DNA of 35,198 bases from the NCBI GenBank assembly GCA_023250035.1, contig JAHFBK010000007.1:1-35198 (forward strand), written 5' to 3'. The notes beneath the pieces were generated by a model that saw only the letters and a list, made by a program, of their open reading frames with translations, did no database searches and had not been told where the DNA came from. Of the stretch, positions 10,493-19,037 are shown in pieces (the stretch's first letter is position 1; every line of letters starts with the position of its first letter). Source of the DNA: Candidatus Dadabacteria bacterium (GTDB taxonomy: Bacteria > Desulfobacterota_D > UBA1144 > Nemesobacterales > CSP1-2). The translations under genes and the position numbers were made by a program.

Positions 10493-12184
10493 ATGAATTC
10501 AAAGAGGAATTTCTCTTTTCTAGGATTTGCGGTTTTGCTAATAACGCTCATTTTCTTCTCCCATGCATGTTCGCAGGAGAAAGCATACGGTGAGAAGGTT
10601 GAGAGCGAAAAGCAAACCAAGTTGGAAACGGGTGAACAAGCCAAAACAGCGAATCTCGCGCCGGAGCAGGGACCTGTGGTTGCTCAACGGCCGGAGACAA
10701 CATCAAAGAGCACTAACGGCAAGCCTAACATCCTCATCATCTGGGGTGATGATATCGGCTGGTTTAACCCCAGCGCCTATCACCGCGGTATCATGGGCTA
10801 CAAGACGCCGAACATTGATCGTCTCGCTCGCGAGGGTGCGATGTTTACCGACTGGTATGGTCAGCAGAGCTGCACCGCTGGCCGCGCGGCCTTCCTCACC
10901 GGCCAGTCGCCCGTCCGCACCGGCCTCACTAAGGTCGGCTTGCCCGGGGCTGAGCTCGGCCTAAAGAAGGAGGATCCTACAATCGCTGAGCTGCTCAAGC
11001 CATACGGTTATATGACTGCCCAGTTTGGCAAGAACCACGTCGGCGACCGCGATGAGCACCTGCCCACCGCCCACGGCTTCGATGAGTTCATGGGCAACCT
11101 CTACCATCTCAACGCTGAAGAGGAACCGGAACTTCCTGATTATCCGAAGGATCCGGCGTTCAAGAAAAAGTTCGGTCCACGCGGCGTGATCCACTCCTAC
11201 GCCGGCGGTAAAATCGAGAACACCGGCCCACTGACCAAAAAGCGCATGGAGACCGTGGATGAGGAAGTCACCGCCGCCGCACTCGACTTCATAGATCGCG
11301 CGCACAAGTCGAACAAACCCTTCTTTCTCTGGTGGAACTCCACCCGCATGCACATCTGGACGCACTTGAAGCCAGATTCCGATGGCAAGACTGGCCTCGG
11401 AATCTATGCCGACGGCATGGTCGAGCACGACGCCATGGTCGGACAGTTGCTCAAGAAGCTCGACGAGCTGGGCATCGCAGACAACACGATTGTTATGTAT
11501 TCGACGGACAACGGCGCCGAGGTAATGAGTTGGCCCGACGGCGGTACGACGCCTTTCCGCGGAGAGAAGAACACCAACTGGGAAGGCGGTTACCGTGTGC
11601 CCTGCATCATCAGGTGGCCCGGCGTCATTAAACCCAGCACGGTGGCCAACGGCATCGGCGCGCATGAGGACATGATTCCCACACTCCTGGCCGCCATCGG
11701 CGAGCCGAACATCGTGGAGAAGCTGAAGAAAGGATACAACATCGGCGGACGCAACTACAAGGTCCACCTCGACGGCTACAACCTCCTGCCGTATCTGAAG
11801 GGTGAAACCGAGGAATCGCCCCGGAAGGACTTCCTCTACTGGAACGACGATGGCAACCTGGTAGCCCTCCGCTTCATGAATTGGAAGGTCGTGTTCGCCG
11901 AGCAACGCGCCCACAGCTTCGATGTCTGGGTGGAGCCCTTCGTCCAGCTCCGCGTTCCCAAGATCTTTAACCTCCGGAGCGACCCCTTCGAGAGGGCCGA
12001 TGAGGAGTCCATCCTCTACGACAGGTGGTTGATCGACCACGTCTTCCTGCTTGTTCCAGCCCAAGCCTACGTGACGCAGTGGGTGTCGAGCTTCAAGGAA
12101 TTCCCGCCACGCCAGAAGCCTGCCAGCTTCAGCATGGATCAGGTAATGCAGAAGCTGTCTGAGACTACCGGCGGCAAGAACTGA
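10493..12184 (+). CDS. sulfatase (arylsulfatase family), exported
   Basis: 563 aa; PNILIIWGDDIGWFN, active-site CTAGR (CxAxR formylglycine motif) in QQSCTAGRAAFLTGQSPVRTGL; AGGAGG RBS. Confidence 0.9.
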   Translation: MNSKRNFSFLGFAVLLITLIFFSHACSQEKAYGEKVESEKQTKLETGEQAKTANLAPEQGPVVAQRPETTSKSTNGKPNILIIWGDDIGWFNPSAYHRGIMGYKTPNIDRLAREGAMFTDWYGQQSCTAGRAAFLTGQSPVRTGLTKVGLPGAELGLKKEDPTIAELLKPYGYMTAQFGKNHVGDRDEHLPTAHGFDEFMGNLYHLNAEEEPELPDYPKDPAFKKKFGPRGVIHSYAGGKIENTGPLTKKRMETVDEEVTAAALDFIDRAHKSNKPFFLWWNSTRMHIWTHLKPDSDGKTGLGIYADGMVEHDAMVGQLLKKLDELGIADNTIVMYSTDNGAEVMSWPDGGTTPFRGEKNTNWEGGYRVPCIIRWPGVIKPSTVANGIGAHEDMIPTLLAAIGEPNIVEKLKKGYNIGGRNYKVHLDGYNLLPYLKGETEESPRKDFLYWNDDGNLVALRFMNWKVVFAEQRAHSFDVWVEPFVQLRVPKIFNLRSDPFERADEESILYDRWLIDHVFLLVPAQAYVTQWVSSFKEFPPRQKPASFSMDQVMQKLSETTGGKN

Positions 12185-12243
12185 TTCGCTGCGAACGCCG
12201 TGGTGAACATGTTTAACATTGATATGATGAATGCGACACGGAG

Positions 12244-12266
12244 TAGGCGACAGTCAACCTGTCGCC
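12244..12266. repeat. short palindrome GGCGACAG-tcaac-CTGTCGCC (GTAGG-led)
   Basis: Perfect 8-bp arms 12246-12253 / 12259-12266, immediately after the sulfatase gene. Confidence 0.6.
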
Positions 12267-12369
12267 GCCTCGACAGGTTGCGGGAGGACAAGCCATGAAA
12301 CTGTACAGAGCGTTAGAAACCCAACAGCGCGGTTGGATTGTAGTTAATACGAAGAAGGATTTCGATAGA

Positions 12370-12651
12370 GCAAGAAGATCGCGCTTAACGTAAACTTCAC
12401 TGACCTGGGCAAGCAGTATGCACTCGTGGTCGAGAACGGAGTGCTAAATTACTCCACCAAGCCGGTTGCTAGCGCGGACGCATCGCTAACGCTCACTAAG
12501 GCCACGCTTGACGACATTCCGCTTGGCCAAGCGACGCTCGACGAAAAGATCAATTCAGGTGAGCTAAAGATCGAGGGTCGGCCCGAGGCATTTACCGAGT
12601 TCCTCGGGCTGCTCGAGCTATCCGTTCTGGTTCAACATTGTGACGCCTTGA
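12370..12651 (+). pseudogene. orphan C-terminal (SCP2-like) domain of an alkyl sulfatase (SdsA1/BDS1-type), frameshifted
   Basis: KKIALNVNFTDLGKQYALVVENGVLNYSTKPVASADASLTLTKATLDDIPLGQATLDEKINSGELKIEGRPEAFTEFLGLL, then in another frame YPFWFNIVTP* ending at TGA 12649-12651. Confidence 0.7.
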
Positions 12652-12674
12652 CGACAGCCTCGGAGGTGCGTAGC

Positions 12675-14102
12675 ATGAGATTAATGATTCAAAGAACGAT
12701 TCTATTATTTCTGATTTTATTTCAGAGTCAGCTTGTTTCTGCCCAAGAGGAATTGTTGACAAAACCCTGGAAAGGGGATTACGACGGAATGGCCAAGCGA
12801 CGGGTGGTTCGTTTTATTGTGGTGTACAGCAAGACATTCTATTTCGTGGATAAGGCTGACCAGAAGGGTATTGGCTATGAGCTTGGAAAATTGTTTGAGG
12901 AAGAAATCAATAAGGACCAGAAAGACAAAACGCTGAAAATAAACGTTGTCTTTGTCCCGGTGAGACGGGACGAGCTCATACCCGCCCTGCTTGAGGGCCG
13001 TGGAGATATAGCGGCGTCTAATTTGACTATAACACCGGAACGCCTTAAAGAGGCGGACTTCTCCGACCCATTCCTCACGGATGTGAGTGAGCTTATTGTC
13101 ACTGGTCCTAGCGCTCCTCCGGTGAAAGTGCTGGATGATCTCGTAGGAAAGGAGATCTACGTGAGAACTTCTAGCAGTTATTACCAGAGCCTTAAACAAC
13201 TCAACGAATCTTTCAGGAAAGCAGGTAAGCCTCTTATGAAACTGCCCCCTGCTGTTGAGAATTTAGAAGACGAAGACCTGCTTGAAATGGTGAACGCAGG
13301 CCTTATTCCCATGGTGGTTGTGGATAGCCATAAGGCTCAGTTCTGGGCTCAGATCTTTGATAAAATCGTTGTTCACGAGGATATAGCTGTCCGCACAGGG
13401 GGCGAGATTGCTTGGGCTATTCGGAAAGACAGCCCAAAGCTGAAAAATGTGGTGAATGCTTTTGTAAAGAAACATAAGAAAGATACCATGATGGGCAATA
13501 TGTTGTTTCAGCGCTATTTGCGGAGCACCAAGTGGGTGAAAAACTCCACCACAGAACAGGAGCTTACAAAGTTTCAACAAACGGTGAATTTCTTCAAGGA
13601 GTACAGTGGGCAATATGGCTTTGACTATCTCATGGTGGGAGCCCAGGGTTATCAGGAGTCGGGATTGGATCAGGGTGTGAGGAGTCCCGTTGGGGCCATC
13701 GGAATCATGCAGATGTTGCCCTCTACTGCCAGGGATCCACATGTAAATATCCCGAACATAGAAAACCAGGAGAACAACATCCATGCAGGCGTCAAATACA
13801 TGCGATTCATGATGGATGAATATTTCAAAGACGCCCAGATGGATCAAATCAACAAGGCGCTCTTTGCTTTTGCTTCCTACAATGCCGGGCCAAACAAGAT
13901 CGCCAAGCTGAGGAAGCAGGCGGCGCAGAAGGGGCTTAATCCTAACGTATGGTTTAACAATGTAGAGCTTGTGGTCGCCAAAGAGATTGGAAGGGAAACA
14001 GTGCAATACGTAAGCAACATCTATAAGTATTACATTGCGTACAAGCTGATCGTCGAGCAAAGGCAGCTCAAAGAGAAAGTCAAAGGGTCTGTGAAGCAAT
14101 AA
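12675..14102 (+). CDS. MltF-like lytic transglycosylase (solute-binding domain + SLT domain)
   Basis: ATG at 12675 after GAGGTG; signal peptide MRLMIQRTILLFLILFQSQLVSAQ; SBP_bac_3-like region; SLT motif QESGLDQGVRSPVGAIGIMQMLPSTA. The ORF-track start at 12426 reads through an unrelated remnant. Confidence 0.85.
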   Translation: MRLMIQRTILLFLILFQSQLVSAQEELLTKPWKGDYDGMAKRRVVRFIVVYSKTFYFVDKADQKGIGYELGKLFEEEINKDQKDKTLKINVVFVPVRRDELIPALLEGRGDIAASNLTITPERLKEADFSDPFLTDVSELIVTGPSAPPVKVLDDLVGKEIYVRTSSSYYQSLKQLNESFRKAGKPLMKLPPAVENLEDEDLLEMVNAGLIPMVVVDSHKAQFWAQIFDKIVVHEDIAVRTGGEIAWAIRKDSPKLKNVVNAFVKKHKKDTMMGNMLFQRYLRSTKWVKNSTTEQELTKFQQTVNFFKEYSGQYGFDYLMVGAQGYQESGLDQGVRSPVGAIGIMQMLPSTARDPHVNIPNIENQENNIHAGVKYMRFMMDEYFKDAQMDQINKALFAFASYNAGPNKIAKLRKQAAQKGLNPNVWFNNVELVVAKEIGRETVQYVSNIYKYYIAYKLIVEQRQLKEKVKGSVKQ

Positions 14103-14159
14103 AGGAAATCCAAAGCCAATAGCAATGCGTGGTTGCTTCATCGAAAAGGAGGAGGGTTG

Positions 14160-14993
14160 ATGAATAAGAAACAAAAAGCCCTTAATTGTGTGCTTGCTTG
14201 TGTGCTGGTTTTCTTCGCAAGTTATGAAAAAGTGATGGCGGAGGATCCGGTTTCTAAAACGGAATCTGAGTCTGACCTTGCAAAGGCTACTCAGAATCCG
14301 GTAGCAGACCTAATTAGCCTTCCCTTCCAGAACAACACGAACTTTGGTCTTGGGCCGAATGACAATAAAGAACAGAACATCCTGAACATACAGCCCGTAA
14401 TTCCGATTAATTTAGGTCCTGTTAACCTGATAAACCGGACAATAGCCCCGATAATCTACCAACCGCCACTTGCGCCGGGAATGAATGACAAATTTGGGCT
14501 TGGAGACATTAACACTACATTTTTTATCTCTCCAGCTAAAGCAGGAAAACTCATCTGGGGTGTGGGACCAATCATTTCATTTCCCACTGCCACTGATGAT
14601 GTGCTCGGCACGGGTAAGCTGAGCCTAGGTCCATCCCTGGTGGTGTTGGTAATGCCTGGCAATGTGGTTACGGGATTCCTTGTCAATAACCTCTGGTCAG
14701 TCGCGGGTGAAGGAGATCGCCCGAAAGTCAATCAGTTTCTCCTGCAGCCTTTCGTAAATTACAACCTTCCTGAAGGTTGGTATTTTACTAGTGCGCCAAT
14801 AATCACGGCGAATTGGGAGGTTGAAAACGACAACAGATGGGTGATCCCGATAGGTGGCGGTTTGGGGAAGGTTTTCAAAATAGCCAAACAGCCGATGAAT
14901 GCCAATGTACAGGCATTTTACAATGTGGAGAGACCTGAAGGCGGTCCTGACTCGACGCTTCGTTTCACGATACAGTTCCTGTTTCCGAAGTAG
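14160..14993 (+). CDS. exported beta-barrel/transporter-like protein (often labelled neuromedin U in bacteria)
   Basis: AGGAGG then ATG 14160; signal peptide; NPVADLISLPFQNNTNFGLGPNDNKEQNILNIQPVIPINL...LRFTIQFLFPK. Confidence 0.65.
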   Translation: MNKKQKALNCVLACVLVFFASYEKVMAEDPVSKTESESDLAKATQNPVADLISLPFQNNTNFGLGPNDNKEQNILNIQPVIPINLGPVNLINRTIAPIIYQPPLAPGMNDKFGLGDINTTFFISPAKAGKLIWGVGPIISFPTATDDVLGTGKLSLGPSLVVLVMPGNVVTGFLVNNLWSVAGEGDRPKVNQFLLQPFVNYNLPEGWYFTSAPIITANWEVENDNRWVIPIGGGLGKVFKIAKQPMNANVQAFYNVERPEGGPDSTLRFTIQFLFPK

Positions 14994-15073
14994 ATTGTTT
15001 TTCCATAAAATGAAGATCTGCGAATATTGGAAGTCCCTACAATAATTTCGTCCAAAGAGTAAAACCGTCACTT

Positions 15074-15457
15074 ACTTTAGATGTGCTTGCCGGCGGTCGT
15101 TATACATATTTAGATATAGAAATAGACCTTGATGGTATATCCCCAGGGACGTGATCGGAGGTTGATGGTGATAAGGACTGGCTTGATATTTTCATAGGTG
15201 GACGGATTAGTTTGGACTTAATTAAAAAGCTAATTTTTGTGCTTAGAAGCGATGTAGGGGGTTTTGGATTTAGTTTTTCCTAGGACTTCACCTGGAATCT
15301 GGTTATTTATATTGATTGTGAATTACCCTATAGAATAACTCCAGTTATTGGATACCGTGTCCTGTATGTTGACTACGATGATGGAAACGGTATTGATCGC
15401 TTTGAGTAGAACACATGGACGTATGGACCGCAGATTGGTATTGCATTTATGTTCTGA
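15074..15457 (+). pseudogene. outer-membrane beta-barrel protein remnant with three in-frame stops
   Basis: Single frame: TLDVLAGGRYTYLDIEIDLDGISPGT*SEVDGDKDWLDIFIGGRISLDLIKKLIFVLRSDVGGFGFSFS*DFTWNLVIYIDCELPYRITPVIGYRVLYVDYDDGNGIDRFE*NTWTYGPQIGIAFMF*; stops at 15152, 15281, 15407; terminal Phe. Confidence 0.75.
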
Positions 15458-15492
15458 AGAGGTATTTGATTCTATAATCTTGTTGTCTAGGA

Positions 15493-15610
15493 TTCAAACA
15501 AGAAAGTGGTAATAAACATGAGCAACTAAACCGCTAACGAACGGAACATCACCGTGCAAGGAACCGAGACGTTAAGCGACACCAACCAGAGTGTTGGATT
15601 TACTTTTTAG
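15493..15610 (+). pseudogene. possible porin/OMP C-terminal remnant
   Basis: DSNKKVVINMSN*TANERNITVQGTETLSDTNQSVGFTF*; ends in aromatic residue like OMP C-termini, internal TAA. Confidence 0.35.
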
Positions 15611-15718
15611 ATTTCTTTGCTAGTATCTAGGACTTGTATTAGCTAAGTTAATAAGGGGGTAATTCATTGTGAAAAAAATCATACAATTCATCATTTGTTA
15701 ACTTCCTCTTCGAGAGCC

Positions 15719-15967
15719 ATGAGAAAGCGTGCCCTTTCTTCTGGTGACAAAAAGGAAACACCTGTAACAGAATTCATGACAAGAGATCCAGTTGCGATTT
15801 CCCTCGAAGACTCCAGTTTGTCAGCGGCAGCCACCCTAAAGGATTACAAAATTAAATGGATTCCTGTTGTTGATCAAAAACAAATTAGGCGCATTGTTGG
15901 TTGTATAAGCGCTAGAAAGATGATGGCTTATATATTGAAAGAAAGTAGTGCAGCAAGTGAAAAGTGA
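15719..15967 (+). CDS. single CBS-motif protein, possibly a fragment
   Basis: VTEFMTRDPVAISLEDSSLSAAATLKDYKIKWIPVVDQKQIRRIVGCISARKMMAYIL; only one CBS repeat, no clear RBS. Confidence 0.45.
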   Translation: MRKRALSSGDKKETPVTEFMTRDPVAISLEDSSLSAAATLKDYKIKWIPVVDQKQIRRIVGCISARKMMAYILKESSAASEK

Positions 15968-16075
15968 GAAGTGCCGCCTTGCCTGCAATGACGACTGCGC
16001 CTTAAGCAACTGCCATCACAGACACAATTGCTCATTCGAATGTAATCTAATTAGAGAGCCAATGAGGGACAACGC

Positions 16076-16771
16076 ATGAGAAAAGTAACTCACATCTTCT
16101 CCCGATTCTGGTCAACCGATCGAAGCCTGACCGTTCTACTAGGGCTGCTTTTTATCAACATATTTGTCCTCAATCCACTGTCCGAACTGGGTGTACTCCG
16201 TGCATTCTTTCTTCGCGACCTTCTCTTCTCGCTTATCCTCATCTCAGGAGTCATGGCTGTAGCTAAAAGCCGATTTATTACTTTGCTATCTGTAGTATTC
16301 GCTATAGCAACCTTCCTCGTCAGATGGGTGAAGAACTTTGTTCCTGGTACGGGCTTAATGACCTTGGATACCTTCCTATCTATTGTGTTCTTGGGCTTGC
16401 TCGCGGTTGTAGTGCTACTCCAGGTTTTTCGTGAAGGGCCGATCACTATGCAAAGAATCAGCGGGGCCGTTGTTGTTTATCTGCTGCTCGGGTTGATTTG
16501 GGCCTTCGCATATAAACTGGTTGCACTGTACCAGCCGGAATCTTTCAAATTTGTAGACTTCCCGGTTCCAGAGCGAGACTATGATTTCACGGCAAGACTC
16601 GAATACTTCAGCTATATCACACTTACTACGGTTGGCTATGGCGACATCACTGCAGTGCATCCTGTTGCCCGCACGTTGGCTATGCTCGAGGCGTTGATAG
16701 GTCAACTCTTTCCAGTCCTCCTGATTGCCCGTCTTGTATCCATGGAGCTTTACTACAGGAGGTTGAGGTAG
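16076..16771 (+). CDS. potassium channel family protein (Ion_trans_2)
   Basis: multiple TMs and selectivity filter TLTTVGYGDIT. Confidence 0.85.
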   Translation: MRKVTHIFSRFWSTDRSLTVLLGLLFINIFVLNPLSELGVLRAFFLRDLLFSLILISGVMAVAKSRFITLLSVVFAIATFLVRWVKNFVPGTGLMTLDTFLSIVFLGLLAVVVLLQVFREGPITMQRISGAVVVYLLLGLIWAFAYKLVALYQPESFKFVDFPVPERDYDFTARLEYFSYITLTTVGYGDITAVHPVARTLAMLEALIGQLFPVLLIARLVSMELYYRRLR

Positions 16772-16952
16772 AGGCAATGTGTTACACATCTTGCAATTCA
16801 AGCCCTGAGTGAGCTAATACTGAATTGAACTTGCAAATATATACTTACAGAACCCAATAATTATTTTCTAGGTAGAGTATCGTCTATAACTTTTACTTGA
16901 CTTCACTCGACTCTAATATATCCTTTTTTTATTATTCGGAGGTTGTCAAAAC

Positions 16953-18371
16953 ATGAGAAGATTTGTACAATTGAATATCATATTTCTTAGCTGTCTATCG
17001 GTTGTTATATCATTATTTCCGAGCCTGGAAATACAGGCTACGGATCTTACATCTTTAGCCGAACAGGTTAAGAGGTTAAAGCCATCTGTTGTAAATATAA
17101 GTACTACAAGTGTAATGGGAAAAGGGACATCTCCATCACCATTTGGAGGTGGTCAGCAGGACCCATTTGAAGAATTCTTCAAAAGATTCTTTGGGGACCT
17201 TCCTCAGAGGGAATTCAGACAAAGAGGGCTCGGTTCGGGGTTTGTTTTAACAGAAGATGGATATATTGTGACAAATAATCATGTAGTCGAGAAGGCCACT
17301 GATATTGACGTAATCCTTGAGGATGGACAAAAGTACGATGCCAAGGTTATAGGTAAAGACCCAAAGACCGATGTTGCGCTTCTTAAGATAAATCCCAAAC
17401 ATAAACTACCTGCAGTTAGCCTTGGAGATTCTGAAAAACTAGAAATCGGTGATTGGGTTATAGCAGTTGGAAATCCATTTGGATTAGGACATACAGTTAC
17501 TGTAGGCATAGTCAGTGCAAAGGGTAGGTCTCTTGGTCTAGGCGCTTATGACGATTTTATTCAAACTGACGCTGCGATAAATCCAGGGAATAGTGGGGGT
17601 CCGCTTTTTAATCTTCAAGGACAGGTTGTTGGTGTAAATACTGCTATAATTGCAGGTGGGCAAGGTATAGGATTCGCAATCCCGATTGATCTTGCAAAGA
17701 ACATAATTAACCAACTAAAGGATACGGGAAAGGTAGTACGCGGATGGCTTGGTGTGTTGGTTCAACAGATAACCCCGGAGATTGCAGAGGGTTTGAAACT
17801 TCCCGAGCCTAAGGGTGCACTAGTATCGGATGTAACTCCTGGTGGACCTGCTGCAAAAGCCGGTATCCAAAGACAGGATATTATTACTCAATTTAATGGA
17901 CAAGCAATTAATGAGATGCAGGAATTACCAAAACTAGTTGCAGCTATGCCGCCTGGAACGGAAGTTCAATTAACTTACTTACGAAACGGGAAAGAAAAAA
18001 CTGCAAGATTAAAGGTAGCAGAGCAGCCTGAAGAAATTGCTAAATCAGGTATTCCAGGAGGAGAGGAAGTTGAACAGAACCTAGGTCTAGTTGTCCAAGA
18101 GGTCAACCCTCAAATACAGAGGCGTCTTAGGATTGAAGATTCTGAAGGTGTTATTATAACCAATGTGGATTCAAGGGGGCCTGCCCAAGAAGCAGGGCTG
18201 CGTGTGGGAGATTTGATTCTCGAAATAAATAAGAAGCAAATCAGGAACCTTGATGATTACAGAAAAGCTATTGACTCAATCAAAAATGGTGAAACTGCCC
18301 TTTTACTCGTAAAAAGAGGTAAGAATACTATTTACTCGGCTCTTAAGGTTGGAGGGAATGGCAAGGGTTGA
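16953..18371 (+). CDS. degQ: DegP/DegQ (HtrA/Do) periplasmic serine protease with two PDZ domains
   Basis: catalytic TDAAINPGNSGGPL, TNNHVV, tandem PDZ; GGAGG RBS. Confidence 0.9.
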   Translation: MRRFVQLNIIFLSCLSVVISLFPSLEIQATDLTSLAEQVKRLKPSVVNISTTSVMGKGTSPSPFGGGQQDPFEEFFKRFFGDLPQREFRQRGLGSGFVLTEDGYIVTNNHVVEKATDIDVILEDGQKYDAKVIGKDPKTDVALLKINPKHKLPAVSLGDSEKLEIGDWVIAVGNPFGLGHTVTVGIVSAKGRSLGLGAYDDFIQTDAAINPGNSGGPLFNLQGQVVGVNTAIIAGGQGIGFAIPIDLAKNIINQLKDTGKVVRGWLGVLVQQITPEIAEGLKLPEPKGALVSDVTPGGPAAKAGIQRQDIITQFNGQAINEMQELPKLVAAMPPGTEVQLTYLRNGKEKTARLKVAEQPEEIAKSGIPGGEEVEQNLGLVVQEVNPQIQRRLRIEDSEGVIITNVDSRGPAQEAGLRVGDLILEINKKQIRNLDDYRKAIDSIKNGETALLLVKRGKNTIYSALKVGGNGKG

Positions 18372-18822
18372 GGAAAGGCTGAGAGAGCTTGGGATTGAAA
18401 TAAATACTCCTCCAAAGCCACAAGGCCATTATCAGCATGCTGTTATATCAGGGAATCTTATATTTATCTCCGGTCAGCTTCCTTTAAAAGGGGAGAAGCT
18501 TTTATACAAAGGGAAGGTTGGAAAAGAGGTCTCACTTGAAGAGGGGGTGATGGCGGCAAGGCTTGCTGCTATTAATTCTCTTTCTGTTATGAAGAGTGAG
18601 CTTGCCGACCTAGGTAGAATCAGAAAAATCGTTAAAGTGACCGGTTATGTCGCTAGCGCTCCGGGATTTAATTTGCAGGCTAAGGTTATAAATGGGGCAT
18701 CAGAATTCTTTTACGACATCTTTGGAGATATGGGTAAACACGCCCGTGCCACTGTTGGTGTTTATGAGCTGCCTCTGGATGCTCCTGTTGAATTAGAGGT
18801 TATTGCTGAGATTTCTTCTTAA
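18358..18822 (+). CDS. RidA family protein (YjgF/YER057c/UK114)
   Basis: AVISGNLIFISGQLPLKGEKLLYKGKVG...KHARATVGVYELPLDAPVELEVIAE; start overlaps degQ end by 14 bp with GGAGGG upstream. Confidence 0.85.
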   Translation: MARVEERLRELGIEINTPPKPQGHYQHAVISGNLIFISGQLPLKGEKLLYKGKVGKEVSLEEGVMAARLAAINSLSVMKSELADLGRIRKIVKVTGYVASAPGFNLQAKVINGASEFFYDIFGDMGKHARATVGVYELPLDAPVELEVIAEISS

Positions 18823-18850
18823 AAAATTTAATCGGTAATAAACATTAGCA

Positions 18851-18911
18851 TAGCCCGCCAGTCGTGCTGGTGAGCTAGGTGGTGGCAACGAGCAAGACTC
18901 GTTGCCTACCC
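18851..18911. repeat. tandem hairpins: TAGCCCGCCAG/CTGGTGAGCTA and GGCAACGAG/CTCGTTGCC
   Basis: Arms 18851-18861/18867-18877 (imperfect) and 18884-18892/18898-18906 (perfect). CTCGTTGCCTACCCA is the reverse complement of TGGGTAGGCAACGAG at 30121-30135. Confidence 0.7.
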
Positions 18912-18979
18912 ATTTAGGTTATTAACTATTATCAATTTAACAAATGCAATCAACGTGTAATGTCAATATAAGGCTAACT

Positions 18980-19007
18980 GTAGGGGTGCATTGCGATACG
19001 CTCCTAC
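18980..19007. repeat. palindromic element GTAGGGGTGCATTGCGATACGCTCCTAC
   Basis: Imperfect inverted repeat with GTAGGGG / CTCCTAC ends upstream of ORF 19038. Confidence 0.6.
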
Positions 19008-19037
19008 TATGGACTGTATTATTGTACTATCGCAGTC

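Noticed and set aside
10961-12064. Long (367 aa) minus-strand ORF opposite the sulfatase
   Set aside because: Antisense shadow in a GC-rich gene; the plus strand encodes a clear sulfatase with the active-site motif.
12426-12674. N-terminal extension of the MltF-like protein as a novel fusion
   Set aside because: The segment matches an alkyl sulfatase C-terminal remnant and a signal peptide begins at ATG 12675 with its own RBS.
13263-14174. 303-aa minus-strand ORF opposite the lytic transglycosylase
   Set aside because: No recognisable domain; the plus strand has clear SBP and SLT domains.
15074-15457. Stop-codon reassignment or selenocysteine/pyrrolysine insertion
   Set aside because: Both TGA and TAG interrupt the frame, while the conserved genes in the window contain no internal stops; decay is simpler.
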